DNA from: Myxococcota bacterium
GTDB lineage: Bacteria > Myxococcota_A > UBA9160 > UBA6930
DNA: 64,000 nt
Direction of reading: 5' to 3'
Assembly (NCBI GenBank): GCA_028285625.1
Contig: JANQOX010000025.1
Span: 124,001-188,000 of the forward strand
The notes under the pieces were generated by a model. The model was given only the letters and a program-made list of their open reading frames with translations. It was not told the DNA's origin and did not search any database. How positions within the stretch are numbered: position 1 is the stretch's first letter; each line of letters begins with the position of its first letter. Made by a program: the position numbers and the translations under genes. Positions 49,254-57,827 of the stretch are shown one piece after another.

Positions 49254-50471
49254 TTGACCGACCTCCCCGTGCTCGCCGACGTGAACCTGCTCGATGGGCG
49301 GCTGTATGCGGACGGCCCGCACGAGGCCTTCCGGTGGATGCGTGCGAATGCGCCGGTCTACTGGGATCCGAACGCCGGGCTCTGGGGCATCACGAAGCAC
49401 GCGCACGTGATGGAGGCGGCCAAGAGCCCTGGCGCGTTCGGCAACCGCCATGGCATGCGGCCGGACAGCCCCGCGCTTCCGTCGATGATCAACATGGACG
49501 GCAAGGACCACAAGCGACGCCGCAACCTGGTGAACGCCGGCTTCACGCCCCGTCGCGTGGCCGAGTACGAGCCCAAGGTCCGCGCCGTCGTGACGGACCT
49601 GATCGACGGCGTCTGCGAGCGCGGCGAATGCGACTTCGTGGCCGACGTGGCGGCGCCGCTGCCGATGATCCTGATCGGCGACATGCTCGGCGTGGCGCCG
49701 GAGGACCGCGACCAGCTGCTCCGCTGGTCCGACGACCTGATCGCCGGGGTGAATGCGACGGCGGCGCCCGAGGTCGCGGCCAAGGCGGCGCAGGCCTTTG
49801 CGGACTATGCCGCCTACAACGCCGACGTCGTGGCCGATCGTCGGGCGCGCGCCCCCGGCGACGACCTGATGAGCCTGCTGGTGCACGCCGAGATCGACGG
49901 CGAGAAGCTCAGCGACGAGGCGATCCTCCAGGAAGGCCTGTTGATCCTCGTGGGCGGCGACGAGACCACGCGCCACGTGATCACGGGAGGCATGCATCAG
50001 CTGCTGAAGAACCCGGCTGAGCGCGACAAGCTGCTGCGCGACCCGGGCAAGCTCGAAGGAGCCATCGAGGAGATGCTGCGCTGGGTCACGCCGATCCAGA
50101 ACATGTCGCGCACCGCGCTGCGCGACGTCTCGTTCCACGGGCAGGCCATTCGCGAGGGCGACAAGCTGCTGCTGCTCTACCCGTCGGCCAACCGGGACGA
50201 GGACGTCTTCGACGATCCCTACCGGTTCGACGTCGAGCGACATCCCAACGAGCACGTGGCCTTCGGAGGCTACGGGCCTCACTTCTGCCTGGGCCATGCG
50301 CTCGCGCGCCTCGAACTGCGGGTGATGTTCGAAGAGCTGCTGCGCAGGCTTCCGGACATGGTGCTCGCCACGGACGCGCCGCCTCCCATGCGCGCCTCGA
50401 ACTTCATCACCGGCATCGAGCGGCTGCCCGTGCGCTTCGGCCCGGCACCGCGCGAGGGCAGGGCGAGCTAG
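49254..50471 (+). CDS. Cytochrome P450 (CYP125/142-like)
   Basis: This protein of about 405 residues uses TTG 49254 (AAAGG upstream); a GTG at 49200 lies in the palindrome and is unlikely. The I-helix is LILVGGDETTRHV, ExxR is in EEMLRWVTPIQNMSRTA, and the haem loop FGGYGPHFCLGHALAR has Cys345. The RWVTPIQNMSR and GGDETTRH segments are close to bacterial P450s that oxidise sterol or fatty side chains; that is inference. It is the first gene of a tight five-gene operon that includes a reductase with a ferredoxin domain. Confidence 0.93.
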   Translation: MTDLPVLADVNLLDGRLYADGPHEAFRWMRANAPVYWDPNAGLWGITKHAHVMEAAKSPGAFGNRHGMRPDSPALPSMINMDGKDHKRRRNLVNAGFTPRRVAEYEPKVRAVVTDLIDGVCERGECDFVADVAAPLPMILIGDMLGVAPEDRDQLLRWSDDLIAGVNATAAPEVAAKAAQAFADYAAYNADVVADRRARAPGDDLMSLLVHAEIDGEKLSDEAILQEGLLILVGGDETTRHVITGGMHQLLKNPAERDKLLRDPGKLEGAIEEMLRWVTPIQNMSRTALRDVSFHGQAIREGDKLLLLYPSANRDEDVFDDPYRFDVERHPNEHVAFGGYGPHFCLGHALARLELRVMFEELLRRLPDMVLATDAPPPMRASNFITGIERLPVRFGPAPREGRAS

Positions 50472-50473
50472 CG

Positions 50474-51979
50474 ATGGCCGACCGGACCCCGCTTCCCGCC
50501 CCCCGCGCCCAGGCGTTCCCGACGGCCGGCGAGATGCTCCGCGATCTCGAGGCCGGCCGAACCACGAGCCGCGTGCTGCTCGACGAACTGTTGGCTCGGG
50601 TCGAACGGGACCCCCACAACGCGGTGGTCAGCGTCGACGTCGAGAACGCCCGCGTCGCTGCCGATGCGGCCGACGCGGCGCGCGCTGCGGGAGAGCGCGT
50701 GGGGGCCCTGCACGGGCTGCCGATGACGGTGAAGGACTGCTTCGAGACCGAAGGCCTGCGCACCAGCTGTGGTGTTCCAGACCTCGCCGATCACGTCCCG
50801 GCCGCCGACGCCACGGCGGTGGCGCGGTTGCGCCAGGCGGGGGCGGTGATCTTCGGCAAGACGAACACGCCCACCTGGGCCTCCGACTGGCAGACGACCA
50901 ACCCGGTGTTCGGCCGTACCACCAACCCCCACGACCCGACCCGCACGCCGGGCGGCTCGTCGGGGGGCAGTGCCGCCGCGGTGGCGGCCGGGCTCACCCC
51001 GCTCGAGCTCGGCAGCGACATCGGCGGCTCGATCCGGGTGCCCGCTCATTGGAGCGGGGTCTGCGGGCACAAGCCCAGCCACGGGCTGGTGCCCCAGCGA
51101 GGTCACCTGCCGGGCTCGCCCGGCGATCTGGCGGATGCCGATCTGAACACGGTCGGCCCGCTGGCCCGTTGCGTCGCCGACCTGGCGCGGGCGCTCTCGG
51201 TGCTAGCGGGGCCGGCCGCCGATCGCGCGCGAGCCTGGCGTGTGGAACTGCCGCCGCCGCGCGCGACCGACCTGGCCGGTTTTCGCGTCGGCACCTGGCT
51301 GGACGAACCGGCCGGGCAGGTGGATGGCGAGGTCGCGGGCGTGATCCGCACCGCGCTGGACGCACTCTCCGATGCGGGGGCGCGGATCGAGGAGCGCCAT
51401 CCCCAGGTCTCCTACGCCGAGGCCGTGGACGTCTACACCCAGCTGCTCATGCCCCTGAACACGCGCGTGCACGGACCCGAGGAAGATGCCGGCCTCGAGG
51501 CCGTGGTGGCCGCGCTGCAGGACGACCCGGACGATCGCACCGCGCGAAGCCTGCGCGCCCACCTGGTCCTGCACCGGGACTGGCTGCGGCTGAACGAGGC
51601 CCGCGAGCGCATCCGGGTGCGCTGGGCACAGTTCTTCGAAGACTACGACGTGCTGGTGTGCCCGGTGAACCTCACCGCGGCGATCCCCCACGATGACCGC
51701 CCGTTCTTCGAGCGCACGGTAGAGGTCGACGGTCGGCCGCGGCCCTATGCCGAGCAGATCGGCTGGCCGGGGCTGATCACCATGGCGCTGCTACCCAGTA
51801 CCGTGATTCCGCTGGGCCGGACGCCGGAGGGCCTGCCCGTGGGCGCGCAGTTCGTCGGGCCGTTCCTCGAGGATCAGACGTCCCTCGCCTTTGCCGCCGC
51901 GGCCGAAGCCGTACTCGGCGTGGGCGCGCCTCCCCCGTCTCCACCGACGGGGGGTTCCATCGCAGCGGTGAGCAGATAG
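50474..51979 (+). CDS. Amidase-signature-family amidase
   Basis: This 501-residue protein carries the Ser-cisSer-Lys triad: Lys87 (TVKDCF), Ser163 (GGSSGGSAAAVAAG) and Ser186 (GSDIGGSIRVPA). GAVIFGKTNTPTWASDWQTT and VCGHKPSHGLVP are typical. The family hydrolyses carboxamides, sometimes esters, in the cytoplasm. It lies two bases after the P450 stop, so it probably processes an amide-bearing substrate or intermediate of this operon. Confidence 0.93.
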   Translation: MADRTPLPAPRAQAFPTAGEMLRDLEAGRTTSRVLLDELLARVERDPHNAVVSVDVENARVAADAADAARAAGERVGALHGLPMTVKDCFETEGLRTSCGVPDLADHVPAADATAVARLRQAGAVIFGKTNTPTWASDWQTTNPVFGRTTNPHDPTRTPGGSSGGSAAAVAAGLTPLELGSDIGGSIRVPAHWSGVCGHKPSHGLVPQRGHLPGSPGDLADADLNTVGPLARCVADLARALSVLAGPAADRARAWRVELPPPRATDLAGFRVGTWLDEPAGQVDGEVAGVIRTALDALSDAGARIEERHPQVSYAEAVDVYTQLLMPLNTRVHGPEEDAGLEAVVAALQDDPDDRTARSLRAHLVLHRDWLRLNEARERIRVRWAQFFEDYDVLVCPVNLTAAIPHDDRPFFERTVEVDGRPRPYAEQIGWPGLITMALLPSTVIPLGRTPEGLPVGAQFVGPFLEDQTSLAFAAAAEAVLGVGAPPPSPPTGGSIAAVSR

Positions 51980-51988
51980 GGAGTTCCA

Positions 51989-53053
51989 TTGGACTGGGTT
52001 GAGCTGCGGATCGCCGAGGTCGTCCAGGAGACGGCCGATTCCCGATCGTTCGTCCTCGACGTTCCGGCGGGCCTCGAGGACCGGTTTGCCTACCGGGCGG
52101 GCCAGTTCCTCACCTTCGAGGTGCAGATCGATGGGGCGCGGCTGCTGCGCTGCTATTCGCTCGCGAGCTGCCCCGAGCTGGGCGAGCGGCCGAAGGTCAC
52201 GGTCAAGCGGATCGACGACGGGCGCGTGTCGAACTGGATGAACGACCGGCTCGCCGCAGGAGACACGGTTCGCGTCCTGCCCCCGGGTGGCCGGTTCGTG
52301 CTGCGCGATGCGGCGCGACCGCTGCTGCTGTTCGCGGCGGGTAGCGGCATCACCCCGGTCATCGCCCTGGTCAAGTCGGCGCTCACGGGGACGGCGCGAC
52401 CGGTGCGCCTGGTCTACGCGAACCGTGACCGTGCCAGCACGATCTTCGCGAGCGAGGTCGACGCACTGGCGGCGGCGCATCCCGAGCGGCTGTCGCTCGC
52501 CCTGCACCACGACGTCGATGCGGGCTTTCTCGACGCGGCCGGTGCGGGTGTGCATGCCCAGGGGTGGGCGCATGGCGACTGCTACGTCTGCGGTCCCGGC
52601 CCGTTCATGGACGTGGTCGTGGCCGGGGCCTCGGCCGCCGGCGTCGAGGAAGAGCGCCTGTTCATCGAGCGCTTCGAGTCGCCTCCCGACGGCCAGGCGC
52701 CGGGCGCCGCCGACCCGTCGCAGTCCGACCCGTCGCAGTCCGACCGCGCGCCGACCCCGGCCGAAGCGGGCGAAGTCGCCCCGGAGACCCTCACGATCCG
52801 GCTCGAGGGCACCACCACCGAGGTGCCCTACGACGGGCGGTCCACGGTACTGGCCGCCGCCCAGGCCGCAGGTCTCGATCCGCCCTACGCGTGCACCGAG
52901 GGCTTCTGCGGGTCGTGTGCGGCGCGGCTGGCCTCGGGCCGCGCCGAGATGGGCGCGAACGACGTGTTCAACAAGAACGAAGTGGCCCAGGGCCACGTGC
53001 TCACGTGCCAGGCGCGCGTCGTCGCCGGTCCCTGCGAGGTCGTCTACGAGTGA
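51989..53053 (+). CDS. FNR-type reductase with C-terminal 2Fe-2S ferredoxin (KshB/PaaE-like)
   Basis: This 354-residue protein starts at TTG 51989 after GGGAG. The FAD domain has RCYSLASCPE, the NAD(P) domain LLLFAAGSGITPVIALV and CYVCGPGPFMD. A plant-type 2Fe-2S domain follows with Cys302, Cys307 and Cys310 (CTEGFCGSC) and Cys340 (VLTCQA). The linker contains a 15-bp tandem duplication (52711-52740) giving PSQSD twice. The order and length match KshB, Hmp-like and PaaE reductases that feed electrons to Rieske oxygenases or P450s. It could serve the adjacent P450 and the distant Rieske gene. Confidence 0.92.
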   Translation: MDWVELRIAEVVQETADSRSFVLDVPAGLEDRFAYRAGQFLTFEVQIDGARLLRCYSLASCPELGERPKVTVKRIDDGRVSNWMNDRLAAGDTVRVLPPGGRFVLRDAARPLLLFAAGSGITPVIALVKSALTGTARPVRLVYANRDRASTIFASEVDALAAAHPERLSLALHHDVDAGFLDAAGAGVHAQGWAHGDCYVCGPGPFMDVVVAGASAAGVEEERLFIERFESPPDGQAPGAADPSQSDPSQSDRAPTPAEAGEVAPETLTIRLEGTTTEVPYDGRSTVLAAAQAAGLDPPYACTEGFCGSCAARLASGRAEMGANDVFNKNEVAQGHVLTCQARVVAGPCEVVYE

Positions 53054-53063
53054 GGAGCGTGCC

Positions 53064-54221
53064 ATGGCCGATCGCCTCGACGCCGAAGATCTGATCGCGA
53101 CCGCCCGCAGCCAGGCCGGCCTCGAAGACTTCGGCTCGCCGGACTTTCGCGAGGGCCTCGGCGTGCTGCTCGAGACCTACGCGCGAGCGGGCCTCGACGA
53201 GCGGCGCACGCGTCGCGAGCGCCGACGCCTGCTCGGGCTGCTCGCGACGCGACTGCGCATCCAGGCGGCGTTCGAGCAACACCCGGAGATCCGAAGTCGG
53301 CCCGTGCGTGCGCCGCTCTACCTCACCGGCTTCCCGCGCACGGGGACCTCTGCGCTGTTCAATCTGCTGGGCGCCGACCCCGCGAGCCGCCCGTTGCTGC
53401 TCTGGGAGGGGATCTTCCCGGACCCGCTGCCGGATCCGCTGCCGGAGGGGGAAGAAGACCCGCGGCTCACCATGCTGCGCAAGTACTACGACGATGCGAT
53501 CGCCAAGAACCCCGAGTTCGCCAAGATCCACGAGGCCCGGGCCGATCTGCCCGAGGAATGCGTGATGCTCCAGGCGCACGCGTTCTGCGACGTGCAGGTA
53601 GGCATCGAGGTGCTTCTCGACCCCTATCGCTCGTGGTTCGAGGCCCAGGACCTGAGGCCCGCCTACGCGTACTACGCGGACCTGCTGCGCATGGTGGACT
53701 GGCAGCGTCCCGGCGAGCGGTGGCTGCTCAAGTCGCCCGCGCACCTCTGGGCCCTCGACATCCTGGTCGAGCTGTTTCCGGATGTGGGGGTCGTGCTCAC
53801 CCACCGGGACCCGGTCGAGATCGTGGGCTCGTACTGCAGCATGATGGCCACGCTCGCCGAAGGCATGGCGGCCGTCACCCCGACGACGCTGGGCCCCGCG
53901 GTTCTCGAGTCGCTCGCGACCATGATGGAGCGGGGCATGCGCGCCCGCGGCCAGTCGGACCCGAAGCGATTCCTGGACGTCGACTACCGCGCGTTTCTGG
54001 CGGAACCGATGGCGACGGCCGAGACCATCTACCGGCACTTCGGGTTGCCTCTGCCGGCCGAGGCCGAGGCAAGGCTGCGCGCACACGTCGAAGCGAGCCC
54101 GCAGCACCGGCACGGCACCCACGACTACGATCTCGAGCGCTTTGGCCTTTCGCCGGAGGGGGTGCGGGAGCGCCTGTCCGAGTACCTGACGCACCACGGA
54201 CTCGCGGTGGCGCCGGCGTGA
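53064..54221 (+). CDS. Sulfotransferase-family protein
   Basis: This 385-residue protein starts at an ATG after GAGGAG. The PAPS-binding 5' loop is LYLTGFPRTGTSALFNLL. RWLLKSPAHLWALDIL and VVLTHRDPVEIVGSYCSMM give the 3' phosphate-binding region, and VDYRAFLAEPMATAETIYRHF the late motif. This Sulfotransfer_3 type is common next to P450s in lipid-degrading proteobacteria and actinobacteria. It may sulfonate a hydroxylated product, but many relatives lack demonstrated activity. Confidence 0.88.
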   Translation: MADRLDAEDLIATARSQAGLEDFGSPDFREGLGVLLETYARAGLDERRTRRERRRLLGLLATRLRIQAAFEQHPEIRSRPVRAPLYLTGFPRTGTSALFNLLGADPASRPLLLWEGIFPDPLPDPLPEGEEDPRLTMLRKYYDDAIAKNPEFAKIHEARADLPEECVMLQAHAFCDVQVGIEVLLDPYRSWFEAQDLRPAYAYYADLLRMVDWQRPGERWLLKSPAHLWALDILVELFPDVGVVLTHRDPVEIVGSYCSMMATLAEGMAAVTPTTLGPAVLESLATMMERGMRARGQSDPKRFLDVDYRAFLAEPMATAETIYRHFGLPLPAEAEARLRAHVEASPQHRHGTHDYDLERFGLSPEGVRERLSEYLTHHGLAVAPA

Positions 54222-55027
54222 GCGACCCCGACGCCGAGCTGCGCAACCGCTATGGGCCCGTGGCTGCCGTGCTCGGCGCGGGCCAGGGTATCGGTCGCGC
54301 CTTCGCCCAGGGCCTGGCGGCTCGAGGGTTCGAGCTGCTGCTGGTGGACGTCGATGAGCGGGCGCTCGAGGCCGCGCAACGCGAACTCGAAGCGGACGGC
54401 GCCAGGGTCGAGGCCCACCGACTCGACCTTGCGTCCCGCGACGCCGGGGACGCGCTCGCCTCATGGGCGCGTCGCCACGAGGTCGGCCTCGCCGTGTACA
54501 GCGCAGCTCGCGCGCCGGTCGGGAGCTTCCTGGCGGCCGCGCCGGCCGGCCTGCGTGAGGCGATCGCGGTGAACTGCGGCGGTGCCCTGGCCGCGTGCCA
54601 TGCGCTCGCGGGGCCCATGGTCGGGCGGGGCCGCGGTGGCCTGGTGCTGCTCACCTCGCTGGCGGGGCTTCAGGGGACGGGCACCGTGGCGGCCTACTCG
54701 GCGACCAAGGCCTTCGATCTCGCCCTGGCCGAGGCGCTCTGGTGGGAGCTCGGCGAGCAGGGCGTGGACGTGCTGGCACTCGTCGCCGGCTCCACCGATA
54801 CGCCGGGTTTTCGCGGGTCGCGCCCGAAGCTCGCGTCGAGCGCCGTGCTCGATCCTCCCGAGCGGGTGGTGGACGAAGGTCTCGCCCACCTCGCCCACGG
54901 GCCCGTGCACGTCGTGGGAGAGGGAAACCGCAAGGTCGCCCGGGCCCTCGAATCCATGGACAGGGCGGATCGGATCCGACTGATCAGCGAGCAGACGCGG
55001 GCGCTCTATCCCGGCGAGGATCCCTGA
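54218..55027 (+). CDS. SDR-family oxidoreductase with altered NNAG motif
   Basis: This 269-residue protein starts at GTG 54218, overlapping the previous stop. The cofactor loop is VLGAGQGIGRAFAQG (GAGQGIG in place of TGxxxGIG), followed by ELLLVDVDERAL (NAD-type Asp). The usual NNAG reads YSAAR. Catalytic Ser (LTSLAGLQG) and YSATK are kept. VAGSTDTPGFRG is the C-terminal segment. It is a probable active NAD-dependent dehydrogenase with a divergent structural motif. It is the last gene of the five-gene operon. Confidence 0.88.
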   Translation: MSDPDAELRNRYGPVAAVLGAGQGIGRAFAQGLAARGFELLLVDVDERALEAAQRELEADGARVEAHRLDLASRDAGDALASWARRHEVGLAVYSAARAPVGSFLAAAPAGLREAIAVNCGGALAACHALAGPMVGRGRGGLVLLTSLAGLQGTGTVAAYSATKAFDLALAEALWWELGEQGVDVLALVAGSTDTPGFRGSRPKLASSAVLDPPERVVDEGLAHLAHGPVHVVGEGNRKVARALESMDRADRIRLISEQTRALYPGEDP

Positions 55028-55122
55028 GGCGTGTCGTGCCGCGCGATCGGGCCCGAGTGCGCAGGGCGCGCTGCAGGGATACGCTCAAGCGGTGGTCGGG
55101 TCTGGCCGCAGGAGGACGAGAC

Positions 55123-55368
55123 GTGCCGAAGCGCCGAACCACGCGATGGATGCCGGTCGCGATCCTGATGCTGGCGTTGCTCGCTCCCGCGGGCGCCTGG
55201 TCGGATCCGCATGATCCCCAGGAGTCGGGCCACCCGTTCCGCGTGCTCGCGTACGTGTTGCACCCCGTGGGTGTCGTCATCGATACGGTCGTGTTTCGGC
55301 CCGCGCACTGGTTCGTGCATCGCGCCGACTGGCTCGAGACGCTCTTCGGCCACGACGACCACGACTGA
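55123..55368 (+). CDS. Small exported protein with HPVGVxxD motif
   Basis: This 81-residue protein starts at GTG 55123 after AGGAGG. Its N terminus is a signal peptide or anchor (VAILMLALLAPAGAW). The mature 50 residues include HPFRVLAYVLHPVGVVIDTV and FRPAHWFVHR with LETLFGHDDHD. The His/Asp-rich end may bind metal. I recall similar small proteins in deltaproteobacterial genomes, but no function. It precedes the lpt block by 121 bp. Confidence 0.7.
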   Translation: MPKRRTTRWMPVAILMLALLAPAGAWSDPHDPQESGHPFRVLAYVLHPVGVVIDTVVFRPAHWFVHRADWLETLFGHDDHD

Positions 55369-55451
55369 GCCCGCGGCGCCCGCGCAGCCTCACCGCCCGG
55401 GGCCGCGCAAGAATCGATGAAGCGGCGCGTTTTCGCCGCGCGATCAAGTGC

Positions 55452-55479
55452 TTGCCCGGGTGAGCGCCCTGGGTATGAT
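55452..55479 (+). promoter_or_regulatory. Sigma-70-like promoter of the lpt operon
   Basis: TTGCCC (55452-55457), a 16-bp spacer and TATGAT (55474-55479) form the best housekeeping promoter in the region. The -10 ends ten bases before ATG 55490, so the lptC message would be leaderless or nearly so. Confidence 0.5.
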
Positions 55480-55489
55480 GTTTGCATCC

Positions 55490-56044
55490 ATGCCCAGGAA
55501 CCCCTGCGCCAGGTCCCTCGGGACGCTTCTCGTTGCAGTTCTCGGCCTGGCCATCGCCGCCGGGGCAAGCGGCCAGGAGTCCAGACTCGACCTCGAGGCG
55601 CGCAGCGAGCCGCGCGAGTCCCAGGTCGATCTCGGCAAGATGACCTACGTCTCGAGCCGCGGGACCACGAACGAGATGATCGTGGATGCCGAGACGGCCC
55701 GGATCCTGCCGGACGAAGAGGTGGCCCACCTGCGCGACGTCCACATCCGGATGGCCGCCGCACAGGGCGGGGACGGTGGCCTCGACATGACCTGCGATGA
55801 GGGTCGCTTCGACTTCGAGACCGGTGACTTCATCGCGACCGGGAACGTGCGCGGGCGCACCACCAACGGGCGTCGTTTCGAGACGACCGTCGTCCGGTAC
55901 AGCCACGAGACCTCCCTGGTGACGACGGACGTGCCGGTTCTGATCCGTGACGATGCGGGGACGTACCGAGGCGGCGGCTTCGACTACTACCTCGAGGAGG
56001 ACCGATTCCGCATTCGCGGCGGGGCGTCGGTCGTGCAGGAGTGA
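55490..56044 (+). CDS. lptC: LptC-like LPS export protein
   Basis: This protein of about 184 residues uses ATG 55490 (upstream in-frame starts overlap the promoter). It has a signal peptide/anchor (LGTLLVAVLGLAIAAG). LGKMTYVSSRGTTNEMIVDA and MTCDEGRFDFETGDFIATGN fit the LptC beta-jellyroll, with a final YLEEDRFRIRGGASVV strand. LptC passes LPS from the LptBFG ABC transporter to LptA in the periplasm. It overlaps lptA. Confidence 0.82.
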   Translation: MPRNPCARSLGTLLVAVLGLAIAAGASGQESRLDLEARSEPRESQVDLGKMTYVSSRGTTNEMIVDAETARILPDEEVAHLRDVHIRMAAAQGGDGGLDMTCDEGRFDFETGDFIATGNVRGRTTNGRRFETTVVRYSHETSLVTTDVPVLIRDDAGTYRGGGFDYYLEEDRFRIRGGASVVQE

Positions 56045-56046
56045 CC

Positions 56047-57081
56047 ATGAACGAGCTGGAGAACGAGGGGCGCGCCGGTCGCGCGAGGGCGCACGGCCGG
56101 GGGGCGCCGATCGTGGCGGCTCTGGTGGCGCTGCTGGTCGCGGCGGTGTGGCCGGCGACGGTCGCGTCGGGTGCAGCGCGAAGCGTCGGCATCGCGCCGT
56201 TCGAGCGCGTCGCTGCCGAAGGCACCGGCGTGCCCGACATCGCAGGTCGGTTGGCGCAGCGCCTGGGGACGAAGGGGCTGAGCCGCGTGGTGGGCCCGCT
56301 CGAACTGGGCGCGGCTGCGGCGGCCGAGCCGTCCCCCGCAGACGTTTCGCGCTGGGCCGGGCAGGGCGGTGTCTCCTACATCGTGGTGGGGCGCACCACG
56401 CGTTTGGGAAACGCGGTGAGCGTCACTGCGCGCCTGCTGGATCCGGCTGACGGCGAGGCGCTCGGTACGCCCATGGTCGAGGAGGCGGGTCGGCCCGAAG
56501 AACTGGGTCGGGCCATCGAATCGCTGGCCGACCAGGTGATCTCCCGCATGGAGGCGTCCCCGTCCACGGCGGCGCCTGCGACGGCCGCGGCCGCCGGAGC
56601 TGCGGCCGCGACGGGCGCCGCGGCGGCGGCCACGCCGGCCGTGGCGGCGCGCCCGCCGAGCCCTTCCCAGAGTTCGGGCGGGCCGATCTCGATCCGGGCG
56701 GACTCGCTCGAGGTGCTGGACGGGGCCAACAAGAAGATGCTCTTCCGGGGCAACGTGCGCGCCAAGCAGGAGGGGTTCATCGTCTACTCCAGCCGGCTCG
56801 AGGCCTCCTACCCGAAGGGCAGCAGCCAGCCCGATCGCATGATCGCCACGGGCTCGGTGCGGATCGAAGAGGACGAACGCACCGCGCGCTGTGGCAAGGC
56901 CACCTACTATCGCAAGGACCGGAAGGTCGTGTGCGTCGAGAAGGCAGCCGTCGTGCAGAAGTGCGACGAGGTGCGGGGCGACAAGATCACGTTCTACCTG
57001 GACCGCGACGTGCTGAAGGTCGAGGGCGGGGCCGACGTGAGCCTCGACTCCGAGGACCCCAGCTGCGAGTCCGACTCGTGA
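56047..57081 (+). CDS. lptA: LptA/OstA-domain protein with TolB-like N-terminal domain
   Basis: This 344-residue protein starts at ATG 56047, five bases after AGGAG. It has a membrane/signal helix (PIVAALVALLVAAVWPATVA). Residues of about 50-165 resemble a CsgG/TolB-N/FlgO-like domain (VGIAPFERVAAEGTGVPDI; VSYIVVGRTTRLG; SVTARLLDPADGEAL). A long Ala/Thr-rich linker follows. The C-terminal ~130 residues are OstA/LptA: IRADSLEVLDGANKKMLFRG, GFIVYSSRLEASY, DRMIATGSVRIEEDER and KITFYLDRDVLKVEGG. LptA bridges LPS across the periplasm; the extra N domain is unusual. Confidence 0.85.
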   Translation: MNELENEGRAGRARAHGRGAPIVAALVALLVAAVWPATVASGAARSVGIAPFERVAAEGTGVPDIAGRLAQRLGTKGLSRVVGPLELGAAAAAEPSPADVSRWAGQGGVSYIVVGRTTRLGNAVSVTARLLDPADGEALGTPMVEEAGRPEELGRAIESLADQVISRMEASPSTAAPATAAAAGAAAATGAAAAATPAVAARPPSPSQSSGGPISIRADSLEVLDGANKKMLFRGNVRAKQEGFIVYSSRLEASYPKGSSQPDRMIATGSVRIEEDERTARCGKATYYRKDRKVVCVEKAAVVQKCDEVRGDKITFYLDRDVLKVEGGADVSLDSEDPSCESDS

Positions 57082-57812
57082 GCGATCTGCGCATCTGGAC
57101 CGACGGGCTGGTCAAGCGCTACGGGGACCGCAACGTCGTCGATGGGTTGGACCTCGAGGTGCGTCTCGGTGAGGTGGTCGGTCTGCTCGGTCCGAACGGG
57201 GCCGGCAAGACGACGAGCTTCAACATGATCGTCGGTGGCATCCGGCCGACCTCCGGTCGGGTGTTCCTCGGGGACATGGACGTGACCGAGTTGCCCATGT
57301 TCCAGCGGGCGCGCCTCGGCGTGGTCTATCTCCCGCAGGAGCCGTCGGTCTTTCGCAAGCTCTCGGTCGCCGACAACGTGAACGCCATCCTCGAGACCGT
57401 CGAGCCCGATGCGCAACTGCGCCGCGAGCGTCTCGGAGAACTTCTGAACGAGCTCGGACTGGCCGATAAGGCGGGGCAGCGAGCGGACTCGCTCTCGGGC
57501 GGCGAACGGCGCCGCGTCGAGATCACCCGCGCGCTCGTACTGGATCCCAAGTTCTTGCTACTCGACGAGCCCTTCACCGGCATCGACCCCATCGCCGTGA
57601 TCGACATCCAGAAGATCGTCGAGCAGCTCAAGCTGCGCGGCATCGGCGTCGTCATCACCGAACACAAGGTGCGCGAGGCGCTGGCGATCTGCGATCGGGC
57701 CTACGTCATCAAGGACGGGAACATCATTCGCAACGGCAGCCCCGAGGAGATCGCCGCAGACCCCCAGGTCCGCGAGTTCTACCTGGGAGAGAACTTCGAG
57801 CTCCAGCGCTAG
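57078..57812 (+). CDS. lptB: LPS export ABC transporter ATPase LptB
   Basis: This 244-residue ATPase starts at GTG 57078, overlapping lptA. Walker A is GPNGAGKTTSFNM, the Q-loop region VVYLPQEPSVFRKLS, the signature LSGGERRRVEITRAL, Walker B FLLLDEPFTGIDP, and the H-loop VITEHKVREAL. ENFEL near the C terminus is typical of LptB. It powers LPS extraction with LptF/LptG, which are not in the window. Confidence 0.96.
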   Translation: MSDLRIWTDGLVKRYGDRNVVDGLDLEVRLGEVVGLLGPNGAGKTTSFNMIVGGIRPTSGRVFLGDMDVTELPMFQRARLGVVYLPQEPSVFRKLSVADNVNAILETVEPDAQLRRERLGELLNELGLADKAGQRADSLSGGERRRVEITRALVLDPKFLLLDEPFTGIDPIAVIDIQKIVEQLKLRGIGVVITEHKVREALAICDRAYVIKDGNIIRNGSPEEIAADPQVREFYLGENFELQR

Positions 57813-57827
57813 CTGAGCAGGAACGTC

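Noticed and set aside
52711..52740. 15-bp tandem repeat in the reductase gene as a phase-variation tract
   Set aside because: It is in frame, only two copies, and lies in the flexible linker between the NAD and ferredoxin domains; copy change would only alter linker length.
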